DNA from: DATMXT01 sp035560415
GTDB taxonomy: Bacteria; Bacillota; Clostridia; Oscillospirales; Feifaniaceae
DNA length: 27,170 nt
Assembly: GCA_035560415.1 (NCBI GenBank)
Contig: DATMZG010000082.1
Span: 1 to 27,170 of the forward strand
Reading direction: 5' to 3'
A program made the position numbers and the translations under genes. The notes beneath the pieces were generated by a model. It did no database searches and was not told the origin of the DNA. It saw only the letters and a list, made by a program, of their open reading frames with translations. Shown here in pieces: positions 7,350 through 15,038 of this stretch (positions are counted from its first letter, which is position 1; each line of letters starts with the position of its first letter).

Positions 7350-8627
7350 TTACTCAAGAAAGCCCTTGTAGTGGCGCATGAGCATCATGGACTCCATCTG
7401 CTTGACCGTCTCGAGCGCGACGCCGACGAGAATGATGATGGTCGTGCCGCCCAGCGATACGTTGACCGGCAGGAAAATCGAGCACAAAATCGGCAGCACT
7501 GCGATGAAGACGAGGAAGAAGGAGCCGAAGAAGGTGATTTTGCTGAGGATTTTCGCAATGAAATCGGATGTCGGCCGGCCGGGGCGAATGCCCGGAATGA
7601 AGCCGCCGTTCTTCTTCAAGTTGTTTGCGATCTCGACGGGATTGTAGGTCATCGAGATGTAGAAGAAGGAGAATCCGATGATGAACAGCGCGTAGAAGCA
7701 GGCGTAGACGGGGGAAGTGTACTGGAGCGCGTTCAGGAAGCTCTCCATGAAACTGCCCTCGGCCGGCGCCGGGAAGAAAGATGCGATGGTGGCCGGAATG
7801 GACAGGAAGCTCTGCGCGAAAATGACCGGCAGAACGCCCGTGCCGTTGACTTTAATCGGGATGTGGGACGCCTGCCCGCCGTAGACCTTGCGGCCGACGA
7901 CCCGCTTGGCGTACTGCACCGGCACCCGCCGCTCGGCGTTCGTGACCACGACAACAAGGGCGATAAGCCCGACTGCGACGATGGCGATGAGGGCCACCAG
8001 CCACAGGTGGATGGTGCCGAGCTTCAGGTTTTGGGAGACGCCGGCCAGGGTCGCCGGAAGTCTCGCCACAATGCCCGAAAACAGGATGATAGAAATGCCG
8101 TTGCCGATTCCGTTGGTGTTGACCTGCTCGGCCAGCCACATGAGGAGTGCCGTGCCGGCCGCAAACGAGGCGATGATGACGCAGGCGACAAACCAGCTGT
8201 CAAATTTGACTGCGCCGCTCTTCCTCAGGACGGCGTACATGCCGTAGCCCTGAATCATGCCGAGCACAACCGTGAGAATACGGGTGTACTTGGTCAGCTT
8301 CTTGCGCCCCTCTTCCCCCTCCTTGGCCAGCTTCTCGAGGGCGGGAATTCCCACCGTGAGCAGCTGGACGATGATGGAGGCGTTGATATACGGGGAGATC
8401 GACATTGCGAAGAGTGTGGCCTGTGAGAAGGCGCCGCCCGACAGCATGTCGATGTAGCCGAAAATGGTTCCGCTGTTGGCCGCGATGTAGGCCTGGAGCA
8501 CAGACGCATCGAGGAAGGGCACCGGAACCTTGGAGCCGAACCGGAACAGCACGATGATCATCAGGGTAAACAGAATGCGCTTGCGCAGGTCAGCTACCTT
8601 CCATGCGTTCCTGATGGTCTCAATCAT
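7350..8627 (-). CDS. secY: Preprotein translocase channel subunit SecY
   Basis: A 425-residue polytopic membrane protein forming the protein-conducting channel with SecE and SecG. About ten hydrophobic segments are visible, starting at LFTLMIIVLFRFG near residue 20. Family motifs include GIGNGISIILFSGI and the cytosolic loop with GFIPGIRPGRPT. Its ATG overlaps the rplO stop by 4 nt (ATGA), the standard coupling in the spc operon. The length is normal. Identification is secure. Confidence 0.99.
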   Translation of the reverse strand: MIETIRNAWKVADLRKRILFTLMIIVLFRFGSKVPVPFLDASVLQAYIAANSGTIFGYIDMLSGGAFSQATLFAMSISPYINASIIVQLLTVGIPALEKLAKEGEEGRKKLTKYTRILTVVLGMIQGYGMYAVLRKSGAVKFDSWFVACVIIASFAAGTALLMWLAEQVNTNGIGNGISIILFSGIVARLPATLAGVSQNLKLGTIHLWLVALIAIVAVGLIALVVVVTNAERRVPVQYAKRVVGRKVYGGQASHIPIKVNGTGVLPVIFAQSFLSIPATIASFFPAPAEGSFMESFLNALQYTSPVYACFYALFIIGFSFFYISMTYNPVEIANNLKKNGGFIPGIRPGRPTSDFIAKILSKITFFGSFFLVFIAVLPILCSIFLPVNVSLGGTTIIILVGVALETVKQMESMMLMRHYKGFLE

Positions 8628-9070
8628 AACGCTACCACCTCGGCAGTGCCGCCGGCCTCCTCGATTTTTGCCTTGGCGGCTTCGGAGTAGGCCTGGAGCT
8701 TGACGTCGAGCTTCTTGGTCAGCTCGCCGTTTGCGAGGACTTTAACGCCGTCGCCCGGCTGTTTGACGATGCCGGCCTCCTTGAGAGCGGCGGCCGTGAC
8801 GGTCGAGCCGGCCTCGAAGGCGTCGAGATCGGACAGCGACACGATGGCAAAGGACTTGCGGAACATGTCGTTGGTGAATCCGCGTTTTGGCAGGCGGCGG
8901 GCAAGCGGCATCTGGCCGCCTTCAAATCCGGGGCGCTTGGCGCTGGAGCGGGCTTTCTGGCCCTTGTGCCCCTTGCCGGCGGTCTTGCCGTTGCCGGTTC
9001 CGATTCCGCGGCCTTTGCGCTTAGTCACCTTGGACGAGCCCTCCTGCGGGGAAAGTTCGTGGAGTTTCAT
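8624..9070 (-). CDS. rplO: 50S ribosomal protein L15
   Basis: A 148-residue late-assembly protein of the large subunit. The glycine- and lysine-rich N-terminus KRKGRGIGTGNGKTAGKGHK and the segment PGFEGGQMPLARRLPKRGF are diagnostic. It lies between rpmD and secY and overlaps secY by 4 nt. The ATG is preceded by GGAGG at 8–9 nt. Identification is secure. Confidence 0.98.
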   Translation of the reverse strand: MKLHELSPQEGSSKVTKRKGRGIGTGNGKTAGKGHKGQKARSSAKRPGFEGGQMPLARRLPKRGFTNDMFRKSFAIVSLSDLDAFEAGSTVTAAALKEAGIVKQPGDGVKVLANGELTKKLDVKLQAYSEAAKAKIEEAGGTAEVVAL

Positions 9071-9092
9071 ATCGTTGCACCTCCTTCGGTCG

Positions 9093-9272
9093 TTACTTCA
9101 CTTCTACCAGATAGGAAATCTGCGCAATTTTGCCTCTGGTTGCGGCGTTGTCAGGCTGGGTCGATACATCCCCGGGGCGGGAGAGGCACATGGATTTGGC
9201 GGTTGCGATGTGCTTCTTGTTCCGGCCGTTTAAGGATTTGACCAGCCTCACTGTCAGTGTCTTTTCAGCCAT
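9093..9272 (-). CDS. rpmD: 50S ribosomal protein L30
   Basis: A 59-residue protein read directly from the minus strand: it begins MAEKTLTVRLVKSLNGRNKK and ends AQISYLVEVK. The segment HIATAKSMCLSRPGDVSTQP matches the clostridial L30 pattern. The start is the ATG at 9270–9272, and the gene lies between rpsE and rplO as expected. The length is typical (58–60). Identification is secure. Confidence 0.96.
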   Translation of the reverse strand: MAEKTLTVRLVKSLNGRNKKHIATAKSMCLSRPGDVSTQPDNAATRGKIAQISYLVEVK

Positions 9273-9289
9273 GTCAATACCCTCCCCCG

Positions 9290-9802
9290 TTATGCGTGAA
9301 TCTCAGCCACGTCCTTGCCGCGGACCGTGGCCACCTGCGAGGCGTCGCGCAGCGACATCAGCCCCTGCAGCGTGGCGTTGACCACATTGCGCGGATTGTT
9401 TGAGCGCAGCGACTTCGTACGAATGTCCTTAATGCCGGCCATCTCGACGATGGCGCGCACCGGACCGCCGGCAATGACGCCGGTACCGGGAGCGGCGGGC
9501 TTGAGCAAAACCTCGCCGGCTCCGAATTTACCGACCACCTCGTGGGGAATTGTGGAGCCCTTGAGGGAAATTTTGACCATGTTCTTCTTGGCGTCCTCAA
9601 TGCCCTTGCGAATGGCGTCCGGAACTTCGGAGGCCTTTCCAAGGCCGCAGCCGACGTTGCCGTTCTGGTCGCCGACGACCACGATGGCGGCAAACTTGAA
9701 AATACGGCCGCCCTTGACAGTCTTGGACACGCGGTTGATGGCTACGACCTTTTCTTTCAGGTCGAGCGCGGACGAATCACTCTTTGTGTCGTTTCTTGCC
9801 AT
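9290..9802 (-). CDS. rpsE: 30S ribosomal protein S5
   Basis: A 170-residue small-subunit protein needed for decoding accuracy and mRNA unwinding at the entry site. The double-stranded-RNA-binding-like N-terminal domain contains FKFAAIVVVGDQNGNVGCGLGKA; the C-terminal domain begins near KPAAPGTGVIAGG. It lies between rplR and rpmD, the usual order. The ATG has a GGGAGGAG ribosome-binding site. Identification is secure. Confidence 0.98.
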   Translation of the reverse strand: MARNDTKSDSSALDLKEKVVAINRVSKTVKGGRIFKFAAIVVVGDQNGNVGCGLGKASEVPDAIRKGIEDAKKNMVKISLKGSTIPHEVVGKFGAGEVLLKPAAPGTGVIAGGPVRAIVEMAGIKDIRTKSLRSNNPRNVVNATLQGLMSLRDASQVATVRGKDVAEIHA

Positions 9803-9820
9803 GCCTTCTATTCTCCTCCC

Positions 9821-10180
9821 TTAGAACTTGAGTCCGGCAGCGCGGGCGCCGTCGGCAAGCTCTTTGACGCGCCCGTGATACAGGTAGCCGCCGCGGTCGA
9901 AGACGACCTCGGAAATGCCCTTATCGATGGCTTTCTTTGCGACGGCCTCTCCGACCGCCTTTGCGGCGTCCTTGTTGCCGCCGTAGGTGTCGAAGTCCTT
10001 GTCCAAGGAGGAGGCGGCGACGAGCGTTGCGCCCGTCACGTCGTCAATGACCTGAGCATATATATTTTTGAGCGAACGGTACACACAGAGCCGCGGCCTT
10101 GCGGTCGTGCCGGAAATTTTGCCCCGGATGCGGCTGTGACGGCGTGCGCGCAGTTCCTTGCTGTTTTTGCGCTTAATCAT
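9821..10180 (-). CDS. rplR: 50S ribosomal protein L18
   Basis: A 119-residue 5S rRNA-binding protein. It starts MIKRKNSKELRARRHSRIRG and ends DRGGYLYHGRVKELADGARAAGLKF, both standard. The open frame extends further upstream into rplF, but the ATG at 10180 has AAAGGAGAG just before it and gives the normal length. It follows rplF and precedes rpsE. Identification is secure. Confidence 0.98.
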   Translation of the reverse strand: MIKRKNSKELRARRHSRIRGKISGTTARPRLCVYRSLKNIYAQVIDDVTGATLVAASSLDKDFDTYGGNKDAAKAVGEAVAKKAIDKGISEVVFDRGGYLYHGRVKELADGARAAGLKF

Positions 10181-10197
10181 GTCCCTCTCTCCTTTCC

Positions 10198-10749
10198 TTA
10201 TTTGGCCTTGGCGCCCTTGCCGGCCTTGCCGTCCTTGCGGCGGACAATCTCCTCGGCATATTTGATGCCCTTGCCCTTGTAGGGCTCCGGCGGACGCCAC
10301 TCGCGGACATCTGCGGCAAACTGGCCGACTTTCTGCTTATCCGGGCCGCTGATGATGATTTTGTTGGGCGCCGGAACGTCGATTGTGATGCCCTCGATTT
10401 CGTCGACGATGACCTGGTGCGAGTACCCGAGGTTCATGACGAGCTGCTTGCCCTGCTTCTGGGCGCGGTAGCCGACGCCGTTGACCTCCAGCGTCCTGGA
10501 AAAGCCTTTGGACACGCCCTCCACCATGTTATGCAGCAGGGCGCGGGTCAGCCCGTGCAGCGCACGGTGTTCTTTGTCGTCAGTGGGACGGGTCACATGA
10601 ATGACGCCCTCTTCCACTTTGACGATCATGTCCGGATGGACATCCATTGCAAGGGTTCCTTTGGGCCCCTTCACGGTCGCATGGCTGCCGTCGAGCTTAA
10701 ACTCCACGCCCGCCGGGATCGCGATGGGCATTTTACCGATTCTTGACAT
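10198..10749 (-). CDS. rplF: 50S ribosomal protein L6
   Basis: A 183-residue protein with two similar domains that binds 23S rRNA near the sarcin–ricin loop. The C-terminal signature PEPYKGKGIKYAEEIVRRKDGKAGK is clear. The tail is slightly longer than usual and rich in lysine and glycine. It lies between rpsH and rplR. The start MSRIGKMPI is the family start. Identification is secure. Confidence 0.98.
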   Translation of the reverse strand: MSRIGKMPIAIPAGVEFKLDGSHATVKGPKGTLAMDVHPDMIVKVEEGVIHVTRPTDDKEHRALHGLTRALLHNMVEGVSKGFSRTLEVNGVGYRAQKQGKQLVMNLGYSHQVIVDEIEGITIDVPAPNKIIISGPDKQKVGQFAADVREWRPPEPYKGKGIKYAEEIVRRKDGKAGKGAKAK

Positions 10750-10761
10750 GTCGAGCCCCCC

Positions 10762-11160
10762 TTACCACACATAGGCGAGAATCTCGCCGCCGACGTTGAG
10801 CTCGCGGGCCTTACGGTCAGTGATGACGCCCTTGCTCGTGGAAATAATGGCGATTCCAAGTCCGCGGATGACTTTGGGCATCTCGTCGCAGGACGAGTAG
10901 ACCCGAAGGCCCGGCGTGGAAACGCGCTTGATGGTCGTGATGGCAGGGGACTTGCCCTTGCCGTACTTGAGTGTAATCTTGATGACGCCCTGACGGCCGT
11001 CCTCGGTTACCTCGAAGTTTTTGATATACCCCTCATCCAGCAATATCGAGGCGATGGCCGCCTTGAGCTTGGAAGCAGGTACTTCGACTGTGTCGTGCCG
11101 GGCGGAGCTCGCGTTGCGAATGCGAGTCAGCATGTCGGCAATTGCGTCGGTTGTCTGCAT
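10762..11160 (-). CDS. rpsH: 30S ribosomal protein S8
   Basis: A 132-residue primary 16S rRNA-binding protein, with start MQTTDAIADMLTRIRNA and C-terminal signature SKGVITDRKARELNVGGEILAYVW. In E. coli S8 represses the spc operon by binding its mRNA. Here the gene is preceded by an unusually long 120-nt spacer with strong hairpins, reported separately. The ATG has AGGAGGAAC upstream. Identification is secure. Confidence 0.98.
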   Translation of the reverse strand: MQTTDAIADMLTRIRNASSARHDTVEVPASKLKAAIASILLDEGYIKNFEVTEDGRQGVIKITLKYGKGKSPAITTIKRVSTPGLRVYSSCDEMPKVIRGLGIAIISTSKGVITDRKARELNVGGEILAYVW

Positions 11161-11207
11161 TCTCTGTTCCTCCTAAAAATGTTGTGAGCTGCGTGGCCCT
11201 TGTCTGA

Positions 11208-11269
11208 GACAGGCCTTAGGGCTGTCCGCACTGTCCGAAATGCGCCTAAAGGCGAATTTCCCTGCAGTG
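11208..11269 (-). repeat. Two hairpins in the rpsN–rpsH spacer
   Basis: In the 120-nt spacer between rpsN and rpsH, the minus-strand RNA can form a long stem at 11269–11229. It has 5 bp (CACTG/CAGTG), an internal loop, 5 bp (GAAAT/ATTTC), one mismatch, then 4 bp (CGCC/GGCG) closed by TTTA. A second stem of 5 bp (GACAG/CTGTC) follows at 11226–11208. Neither has a U-tract. They lie directly upstream of the rpsH ribosome-binding site, so a role in processing or S8-type control is possible but unproven. Confidence 0.65.
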
Positions 11270-11280
11270 TCAAAGCCCGT

Positions 11281-11466
11281 TTACCAGCTGGCCTTTTTAA
11301 TGCCCGGAATCTGTCCCTTGTAGGCCAGTTCACGGAAGCAGATACGGCAGATGCCGTACTTGCGCAGATAGGCGTGCGGTCTTCCGCAGATTTTGCAGCG
11401 GTTGTAGGCGCGGGTGGAGAATTTGGGCTCCCGCTGCTGCTTGAGCTTAATCGATGTCTTGGCCAA
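11281..11466 (-). CDS. rpsN: 30S ribosomal protein S14, short zinc form
   Basis: A 61-residue S14 of the short zinc type (often called type Z) usual in Firmicutes. The four cysteines 24, 27, 40 and 43 form two CxxC pairs, and the end IPGIKKASW is diagnostic. The start codon is TTG (11464–11466), with AAGGAGG 8 nt upstream; there is no usable ATG. It lies between rplE and rpsH. Identification is secure. Confidence 0.97.
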   Translation of the reverse strand: MAKTSIKLKQQREPKFSTRAYNRCKICGRPHAYLRKYGICRICFRELAYKGQIPGIKKASW

Positions 11467-11482
11467 ATCTGTTTCCTCCTTC

Positions 11483-12022
11483 TTACTTGGCGAACGGAGC
11501 GCCGAACAGGGTCAGCAGCTCGCGGGCTTCCTCATCGGTCTGGGCAGTCGTCACGAAGGCGATGTCCATGCCGCGAATGGTTTCGACCTTGTCGTACTCG
11601 ATCTCGGGGAAGATGAGCTGCTCCTTCAGTCCGAAGGAATAGTTGCCGCGGCCGTCAAATCCCGTGGCCTTGATTCCGCGGAAGTCGCGCACGCGGGGCA
11701 GCGCCACGTTGAAAAGTCTGTCCATGAACTCGTACATGCGCTCGCCGCGCAGCGTCACGCAGACGCCGACCGGCATGCCCTCGCGGAGCTTGAAGTTCGC
11801 GACCGACTTGCGGGCCTTGACCACGACCGGATGCTGTCCGGTGATGGTGGCGATGTCCTTGACGATGGCCTCAACGGCCTTGGCGTTGTCCTTGGCGTCG
11901 CCGCAGCCGACATTGACCACGATTTTGTCGAGCTTCGGAATTTGCATCGGGCTCTTGTAGGCGAACTTCTTCATGAGCGAGGGGGCGATTTCATTGACGT
12001 ATGTGTCTCTCAGTCTTGCCAT
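11483..12022 (-). CDS. rplE: 50S ribosomal protein L5
   Basis: A 179-residue 5S rRNA-binding protein at the central protuberance that contacts P-site tRNA. Markers are VVNVGCGDAKDN, RKSVANFKLREGMPVG and the C-terminal GMDIAFVTTAQTDEEAR. It lies between rplX and rpsN. The ATG has a GGGAGGGG ribosome-binding site. The length is normal. Identification is secure. Confidence 0.98.
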   Translation of the reverse strand: MARLRDTYVNEIAPSLMKKFAYKSPMQIPKLDKIVVNVGCGDAKDNAKAVEAIVKDIATITGQHPVVVKARKSVANFKLREGMPVGVCVTLRGERMYEFMDRLFNVALPRVRDFRGIKATGFDGRGNYSFGLKEQLIFPEIEYDKVETIRGMDIAFVTTAQTDEEARELLTLFGAPFAK

Positions 12023-12037
12023 TATCCGTCCCCTCCC

Positions 12038-12355
12038 TTACAGCGTCGCGCCGCAGTGCTTGCAGACGCGTTCTTTTTTGTCGCCGGTAATTTTGTGCCC
12101 CACGCGGGTGGGCTTGTTGCACTTGGTGCAGTAGAGCATGACTTTCGAGGCGTACATCGCGCCCTCGGCCTTGATGATGCCGCCGGCGTCGCCCTGCTTG
12201 CGGGGCTTGACATGCTTTGTCATGATGTTGACGCCCTCGACAATGACCTTGCCCTCCTTGGGGGAGACGGCGAGGACCTTGCCGGTCTTGCCCTTATCCT
12301 TGCCGGAGACGACGTACACCGTGTCCCCGGACTTGACGTGAATTTTTTTAATCAT
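12038..12355 (-). CDS. rplX: 50S ribosomal protein L24, cysteine form
   Basis: A 105-residue assembly-initiating protein with an N-terminal KOW motif (GDTVYVVSGKDKGKTGKVLAV). The C-terminal part carries two CxxC pairs (C76, C79, C98, C101), a probable zinc site common in Firmicutes. It lies between rplN and rplE. The ATG follows GGGAGGGCG. Identification is secure. Confidence 0.98.
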   Translation of the reverse strand: MIKKIHVKSGDTVYVVSGKDKGKTGKVLAVSPKEGKVIVEGVNIMTKHVKPRKQGDAGGIIKAEGAMYASKVMLYCTKCNKPTRVGHKITGDKKERVCKHCGATL

Positions 12356-12373
12356 TTCGTTTTACGCCCTCCC

Positions 12374-12742
12374 TTACAGCACTTCGGGCGCCAGCGACAG
12401 GATTTTCATGTAGTCCTTGTCGCGCAGCTCGCGGGCCACCGGCCCAAAAATACGGGTGCCACGGGGATTTTTATCTTCCTTTATGATGACGGCGGCGTTC
12501 TCGTCGAAGCGGACATAGGAGCCGTCGGGGCGCTGAGTGCCCTTCGCAGTGCGCACGATGACGCAGCGAACGACCTCGCCCTTCTTGACCATGCCGCCCG
12601 GCGCGGCCTTTTTGACCGAAGCCACGACGACGTCGCCGATGCCGGCGTACTTGCGGCCGGTGCCGCCGAGTACCCGGATGCACATGAGCTCTTTGGCCCC
12701 TGTGTTATCCGCGACCTTCATCAGGGTCTGCATTTGAATCAT
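12374..12742 (-). CDS. rplN: 50S ribosomal protein L14
   Basis: A 122-residue protein at the subunit interface. The start MIQMQTLMKVADNTGAKE and the C-terminal GPVARELRDKDYMKILSLAPEVL are diagnostic. Its ATG has AAGGAGGAA upstream, and the 40-nt spacer from rpsQ contains a short perfect inverted repeat. It lies between rpsQ and rplX. Identification is secure. Confidence 0.98.
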   Translation of the reverse strand: MIQMQTLMKVADNTGAKELMCIRVLGGTGRKYAGIGDVVVASVKKAAPGGMVKKGEVVRCVIVRTAKGTQRPDGSYVRFDENAAVIIKEDKNPRGTRIFGPVARELRDKDYMKILSLAPEVL

Positions 12743-12759
12743 GGCGTTTCCTCCTTAAA

Positions 12760-12778
12760 CGGCCTGCTTTGTCGGCCG
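12760..12778 (-). repeat. Short hairpin in the rpsQ–rplN spacer
   Basis: CGGCC and GGCCG form a perfect 5-bp stem with a 9-nt loop, lying between the rpsQ stop and the rplN ribosome-binding site. No U-tract follows. It is one of several hairpins found only in the longer spacers of this cluster. Confidence 0.55.
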
Positions 12779-12782
12779 CATA

Positions 12783-13040
12783 CTATTTCGCCTTCTCAAC
12801 GATCTTGACAAGACGCCATCTTTTTTCTTTGGACAGCGGCCTCGTCTCCATGACGAGCACCTTGTCGCCGACGCCGCACTCGTTGTTCTCGTCGTGTGCC
12901 TTGAGCTTGTAAGTGCGCTTGACGATCTTCTTGTACAGCGGGTGGGCCACGCGGTTCTCGATGGCGACGACGATCGTCTTGTCCATCTTGTCCGAAACGA
13001 CTACGCCGATGCGTGTTTTACGAAAAGCTCTGTCGCTCAT
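12783..13040 (-). CDS. rpsQ: 30S ribosomal protein S17
   Basis: An 85-residue OB-fold protein that binds 16S rRNA. It contains the S17 core VVSDKMDKTIVVAIENRV and the C-terminal segment ETRPLSKEKRWRLVKIVEKAK. It lies between rpmC and rplN, the standard order. The ATG follows GGGGAGGG. Identification is secure. Confidence 0.98.
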   Translation of the reverse strand: MSDRAFRKTRIGVVVSDKMDKTIVVAIENRVAHPLYKKIVKRTYKLKAHDENNECGVGDKVLVMETRPLSKEKRWRLVKIVEKAK

Positions 13041-13058
13041 TTTTCTATTACCCTCCCC

Positions 13059-13256
13059 TTACGCCTTCTTCAGTTCGTTTTCGCGGATGACCGTCATGAG
13101 GCGGGCGATGGTCCGCCTGACCTCAACGATGCGGCCCGGATTGTCGAGCTGCTTGACGGCGTGCTGGAACCGCAGGTTCATGAGCTCGTTCTTGGAATCC
13201 TTGAGCTTGTTCTGGAGCTCTGCAGGGGAGAGCTCTCTGACTTCTTTAATTGTCAC
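13059..13256 (-). CDS. rpmC: 50S ribosomal protein L29
   Basis: A 65-residue helical protein near the exit tunnel, where it docks signal recognition particle and trigger factor. Markers are the start TIKEVRELSPAELQNKL and LRFQHAVKQLDNPGRI. The start codon is GTG and overlaps the rplP stop by 4 nt (GTGA), so it is translationally coupled. It lies between rplP and rpsQ. Identification is secure. Confidence 0.97.
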   Translation of the reverse strand: MTIKEVRELSPAELQNKLKDSKNELMNLRFQHAVKQLDNPGRIVEVRRTIARLMTVIRENELKKA

Positions 13257-13687
13257 TGGGACTCAACCTCCTTGCTTAGCTCCTCACGCTTCACGAACTT
13301 ACATTTGAGGGGGAGCTTGTGCATGGCGAGGCGCATGGCCTCGCGGGCTTCCTCCTCCGGAATGCCGCCCATCTCAAAGAGAATGCGGCCCGGCTTGACG
13401 ACGGCAACCCAGTACTCGGGAGAGCCTTTACCGGAACCCATGCGGGTCTCGGCGGGCTTTTGCGTGACCGGCTTGTCGGGGAAAATCTTAATCCACACCT
13501 GACCGGAGCGGCGGGTGAACCGCGTCAGAGCGACACGGGCGGCCTCAATCTGGTTGGCGGTGACCCAGGCGGGCTCAAGCGCCACAAGGCCGAACTCGCC
13601 CTGCGAAATCACGTTGCCGCGGGTGGCTTTGCCCTTCATGCGGCCGCGGAAGACTTTCCTGTATTTGACGCGCTTAGGCATTAACAT
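13253..13687 (-). CDS. rplP: 50S ribosomal protein L16
   Basis: A 144-residue protein near the A site. I set the start at the ATG at 13687 (MLMPKRVKYRKVFRGRMKG): it gives the family start and length, and GAAGGAAGGGGG lies upstream. The frame remains open further back into rpsC. That ATG overlaps the rpsC stop by 1 nt (TGATG). The segment ETRMGSGKG contains the arginine that is hydroxylated in some bacteria. Identification is secure. Confidence 0.97.
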   Translation of the reverse strand: MLMPKRVKYRKVFRGRMKGKATRGNVISQGEFGLVALEPAWVTANQIEAARVALTRFTRRSGQVWIKIFPDKPVTQKPAETRMGSGKGSPEYWVAVVKPGRILFEMGGIPEEEAREAMRLAMHKLPLKCKFVKREELSKEVESQ

Positions 13688-14361
13688 CAGTTGCTGCCCC
13701 CTTCCTTCTTGACGGCGGCCGGACGGCGGACGGCAGGAAGCACCTCGCCGCGATAGAGCCACACTTTGACGCCGATGCGTCCGTAAGTGGTGGCGGCTTC
13801 GGCAAATCCGTAGTCGATGTCGGCCCGCAGCGTCTGAAGCGGGATGGTCCCTTCGTGGTAGTGCTCGGTGCGGGCGATTTCGGCGCCGCCAAGGCGGCCC
13901 GAGACCTGGGTTTTAATGCCGCGGGCGCCGAGCTTCATGGCGCGGCCGATGGCCATTTTCATGGCGCGGCGGAAAGATGTGCGCTTCTCGAGCTGGGCGG
14001 CGATGTTCTCGGCCACCAGCTGCGCGTTGAGGTCGGGGTTGCGGACCTCGACGATGTCGAGCAGGACAGGCTTGCCGATCATCTTCTCAATGGAGAGGCG
14101 GAGCTTGTCGATATCCTGACCGCCCTTGCCGATGACCATGCCGGGCTTGGCGCAGTGCAGCATCACTTTGACCTTGCCGCCGGTGCGCTCAATTTCAATG
14201 TTGGGAACGCCGGCCGCGTAAAGGGTCTTCTTTAGATATTTTCTTATTTTATTGTCTTCCACGACGAGATCGCCGAACTTGTCGTCCGACGTAAACCACC
14301 GGGAATCCCAGTTTTTGATGACTCCGAGACGCAGACCGTGGGGATTGACCTTCTGACCCAT
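13687..14361 (-). CDS. rpsC: 30S ribosomal protein S3
   Basis: A 224-residue small-subunit head protein at the mRNA entry channel. The N-terminal KH domain contains GMVIGKGGQDIDKLR (the GxxG loop). The C-terminal domain ends with VKVWLYRGEVLP and a basic tail. The start MGQKVNPHGLRLGVI is the family start. It lies between rplV and rplP. Identification is secure. Confidence 0.98.
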   Translation of the reverse strand: MGQKVNPHGLRLGVIKNWDSRWFTSDDKFGDLVVEDNKIRKYLKKTLYAAGVPNIEIERTGGKVKVMLHCAKPGMVIGKGGQDIDKLRLSIEKMIGKPVLLDIVEVRNPDLNAQLVAENIAAQLEKRTSFRRAMKMAIGRAMKLGARGIKTQVSGRLGGAEIARTEHYHEGTIPLQTLRADIDYGFAEAATTYGRIGVKVWLYRGEVLPAVRRPAAVKKEGGSN

Positions 14362-14376
14362 CTTAAGCTACCTCCT

Positions 14377-14712
14377 TTACTCCTTCTCTTTGAGAACGAC
14401 CGTGATGTGGGACGTCCGCTTGTAAATGTGAAACGCTCTGCCCTGGGCGCGCGGCATAATCCTCTTGAGGATGGGGCCGGGGCCGACGTGGGCTTCGGCG
14501 ACGTAAAGCGCGTCCTTATTCATGTTGAAGTTGTTCTCGGCATTGGCAGCCGCGGACTTCAGCAGCTTTTCGAGCGGCTCGCAGGCGACTTTGGGGGTAT
14601 TCCTGATGATGGCGGTTGCCACTTCAAGGTCTTTTCCCCGAATGAGATCGAGCACCACCTTAACCTTGCGGGGGGCGATGCGGACATAGCCTACACTTGC
14701 TTTTGCTTCCAC
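14377..14712 (-). CDS. rplV: 50S ribosomal protein L22
   Basis: A 111-residue protein whose loop lines the exit tunnel near the macrolide site. Markers are YVRIAPRKVKVVLDLIRGK and the C-terminal hook region GRAFHIYKRTSHITVVLKE. The start codon is GTG, with AAAGGAGGAAAA upstream. It lies between rpsS and rpsC. Identification is secure. Confidence 0.98.
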   Translation of the reverse strand: MEAKASVGYVRIAPRKVKVVLDLIRGKDLEVATAIIRNTPKVACEPLEKLLKSAAANAENNFNMNKDALYVAEAHVGPGPILKRIMPRAQGRAFHIYKRTSHITVVLKEKE

Positions 14713-14734
14713 TTCGTTTTCCTCCTTTCAAGGT

Positions 14735-15016
14735 TTACTTCCCGCCGGACGACGACTTGGTGCCGGCGTGGCCGCGGAAAGTGCGGGTGGGGGCGAATTC
14801 GCCCAAGCGGTGGCCGACCATGTCCTCAGTCACATAGACCGGGACATGCTTGCGGCCGTCGTGGACGGCAATGGTGTGCCCGACAAAGTCGGGGAATATC
14901 GTGGATGCTCTCGACCAGGTGCGAAGCACGCGCTTCTCACCGGCGGCATTCATCTCACGGATACGCTTCAGTAATGCGGCCTCTACAAACGGGCCCTTCT
15001 TAACGCTTCTGCTCAT
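14735..15016 (-). CDS. rpsS: 30S ribosomal protein S19
   Basis: A 93-residue protein in the small-subunit head that forms a complex with S13. It begins MSRSVKKGPFVEAALLKRI and contains GHTIAVHDGRKHVPVYVTEDMVGH, both diagnostic. It lies between rplB and rplV. The ATG follows AAAGGAGGGG. Identification is secure. Confidence 0.98.
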   Translation of the reverse strand: MSRSVKKGPFVEAALLKRIREMNAAGEKRVLRTWSRASTIFPDFVGHTIAVHDGRKHVPVYVTEDMVGHRLGEFAPTRTFRGHAGTKSSSGGK

Positions 15017-15038
15017 TTTTTCGTGCCCCTCCTTTCAA

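Noticed and set aside
7335..8426. A 363-codon open frame on the plus strand
   Set aside because: It is antisense to secY, is strongly biased to charged residues, and has no ribosome-binding site. Shadow of a GC-rich gene.
11414..12808. A 464-codon open frame on the plus strand
   Set aside because: It runs opposite rpsN, rplE, rplX and rplN, all certain genes. The frame stays open because of GC-rich third positions and looks like no known protein.
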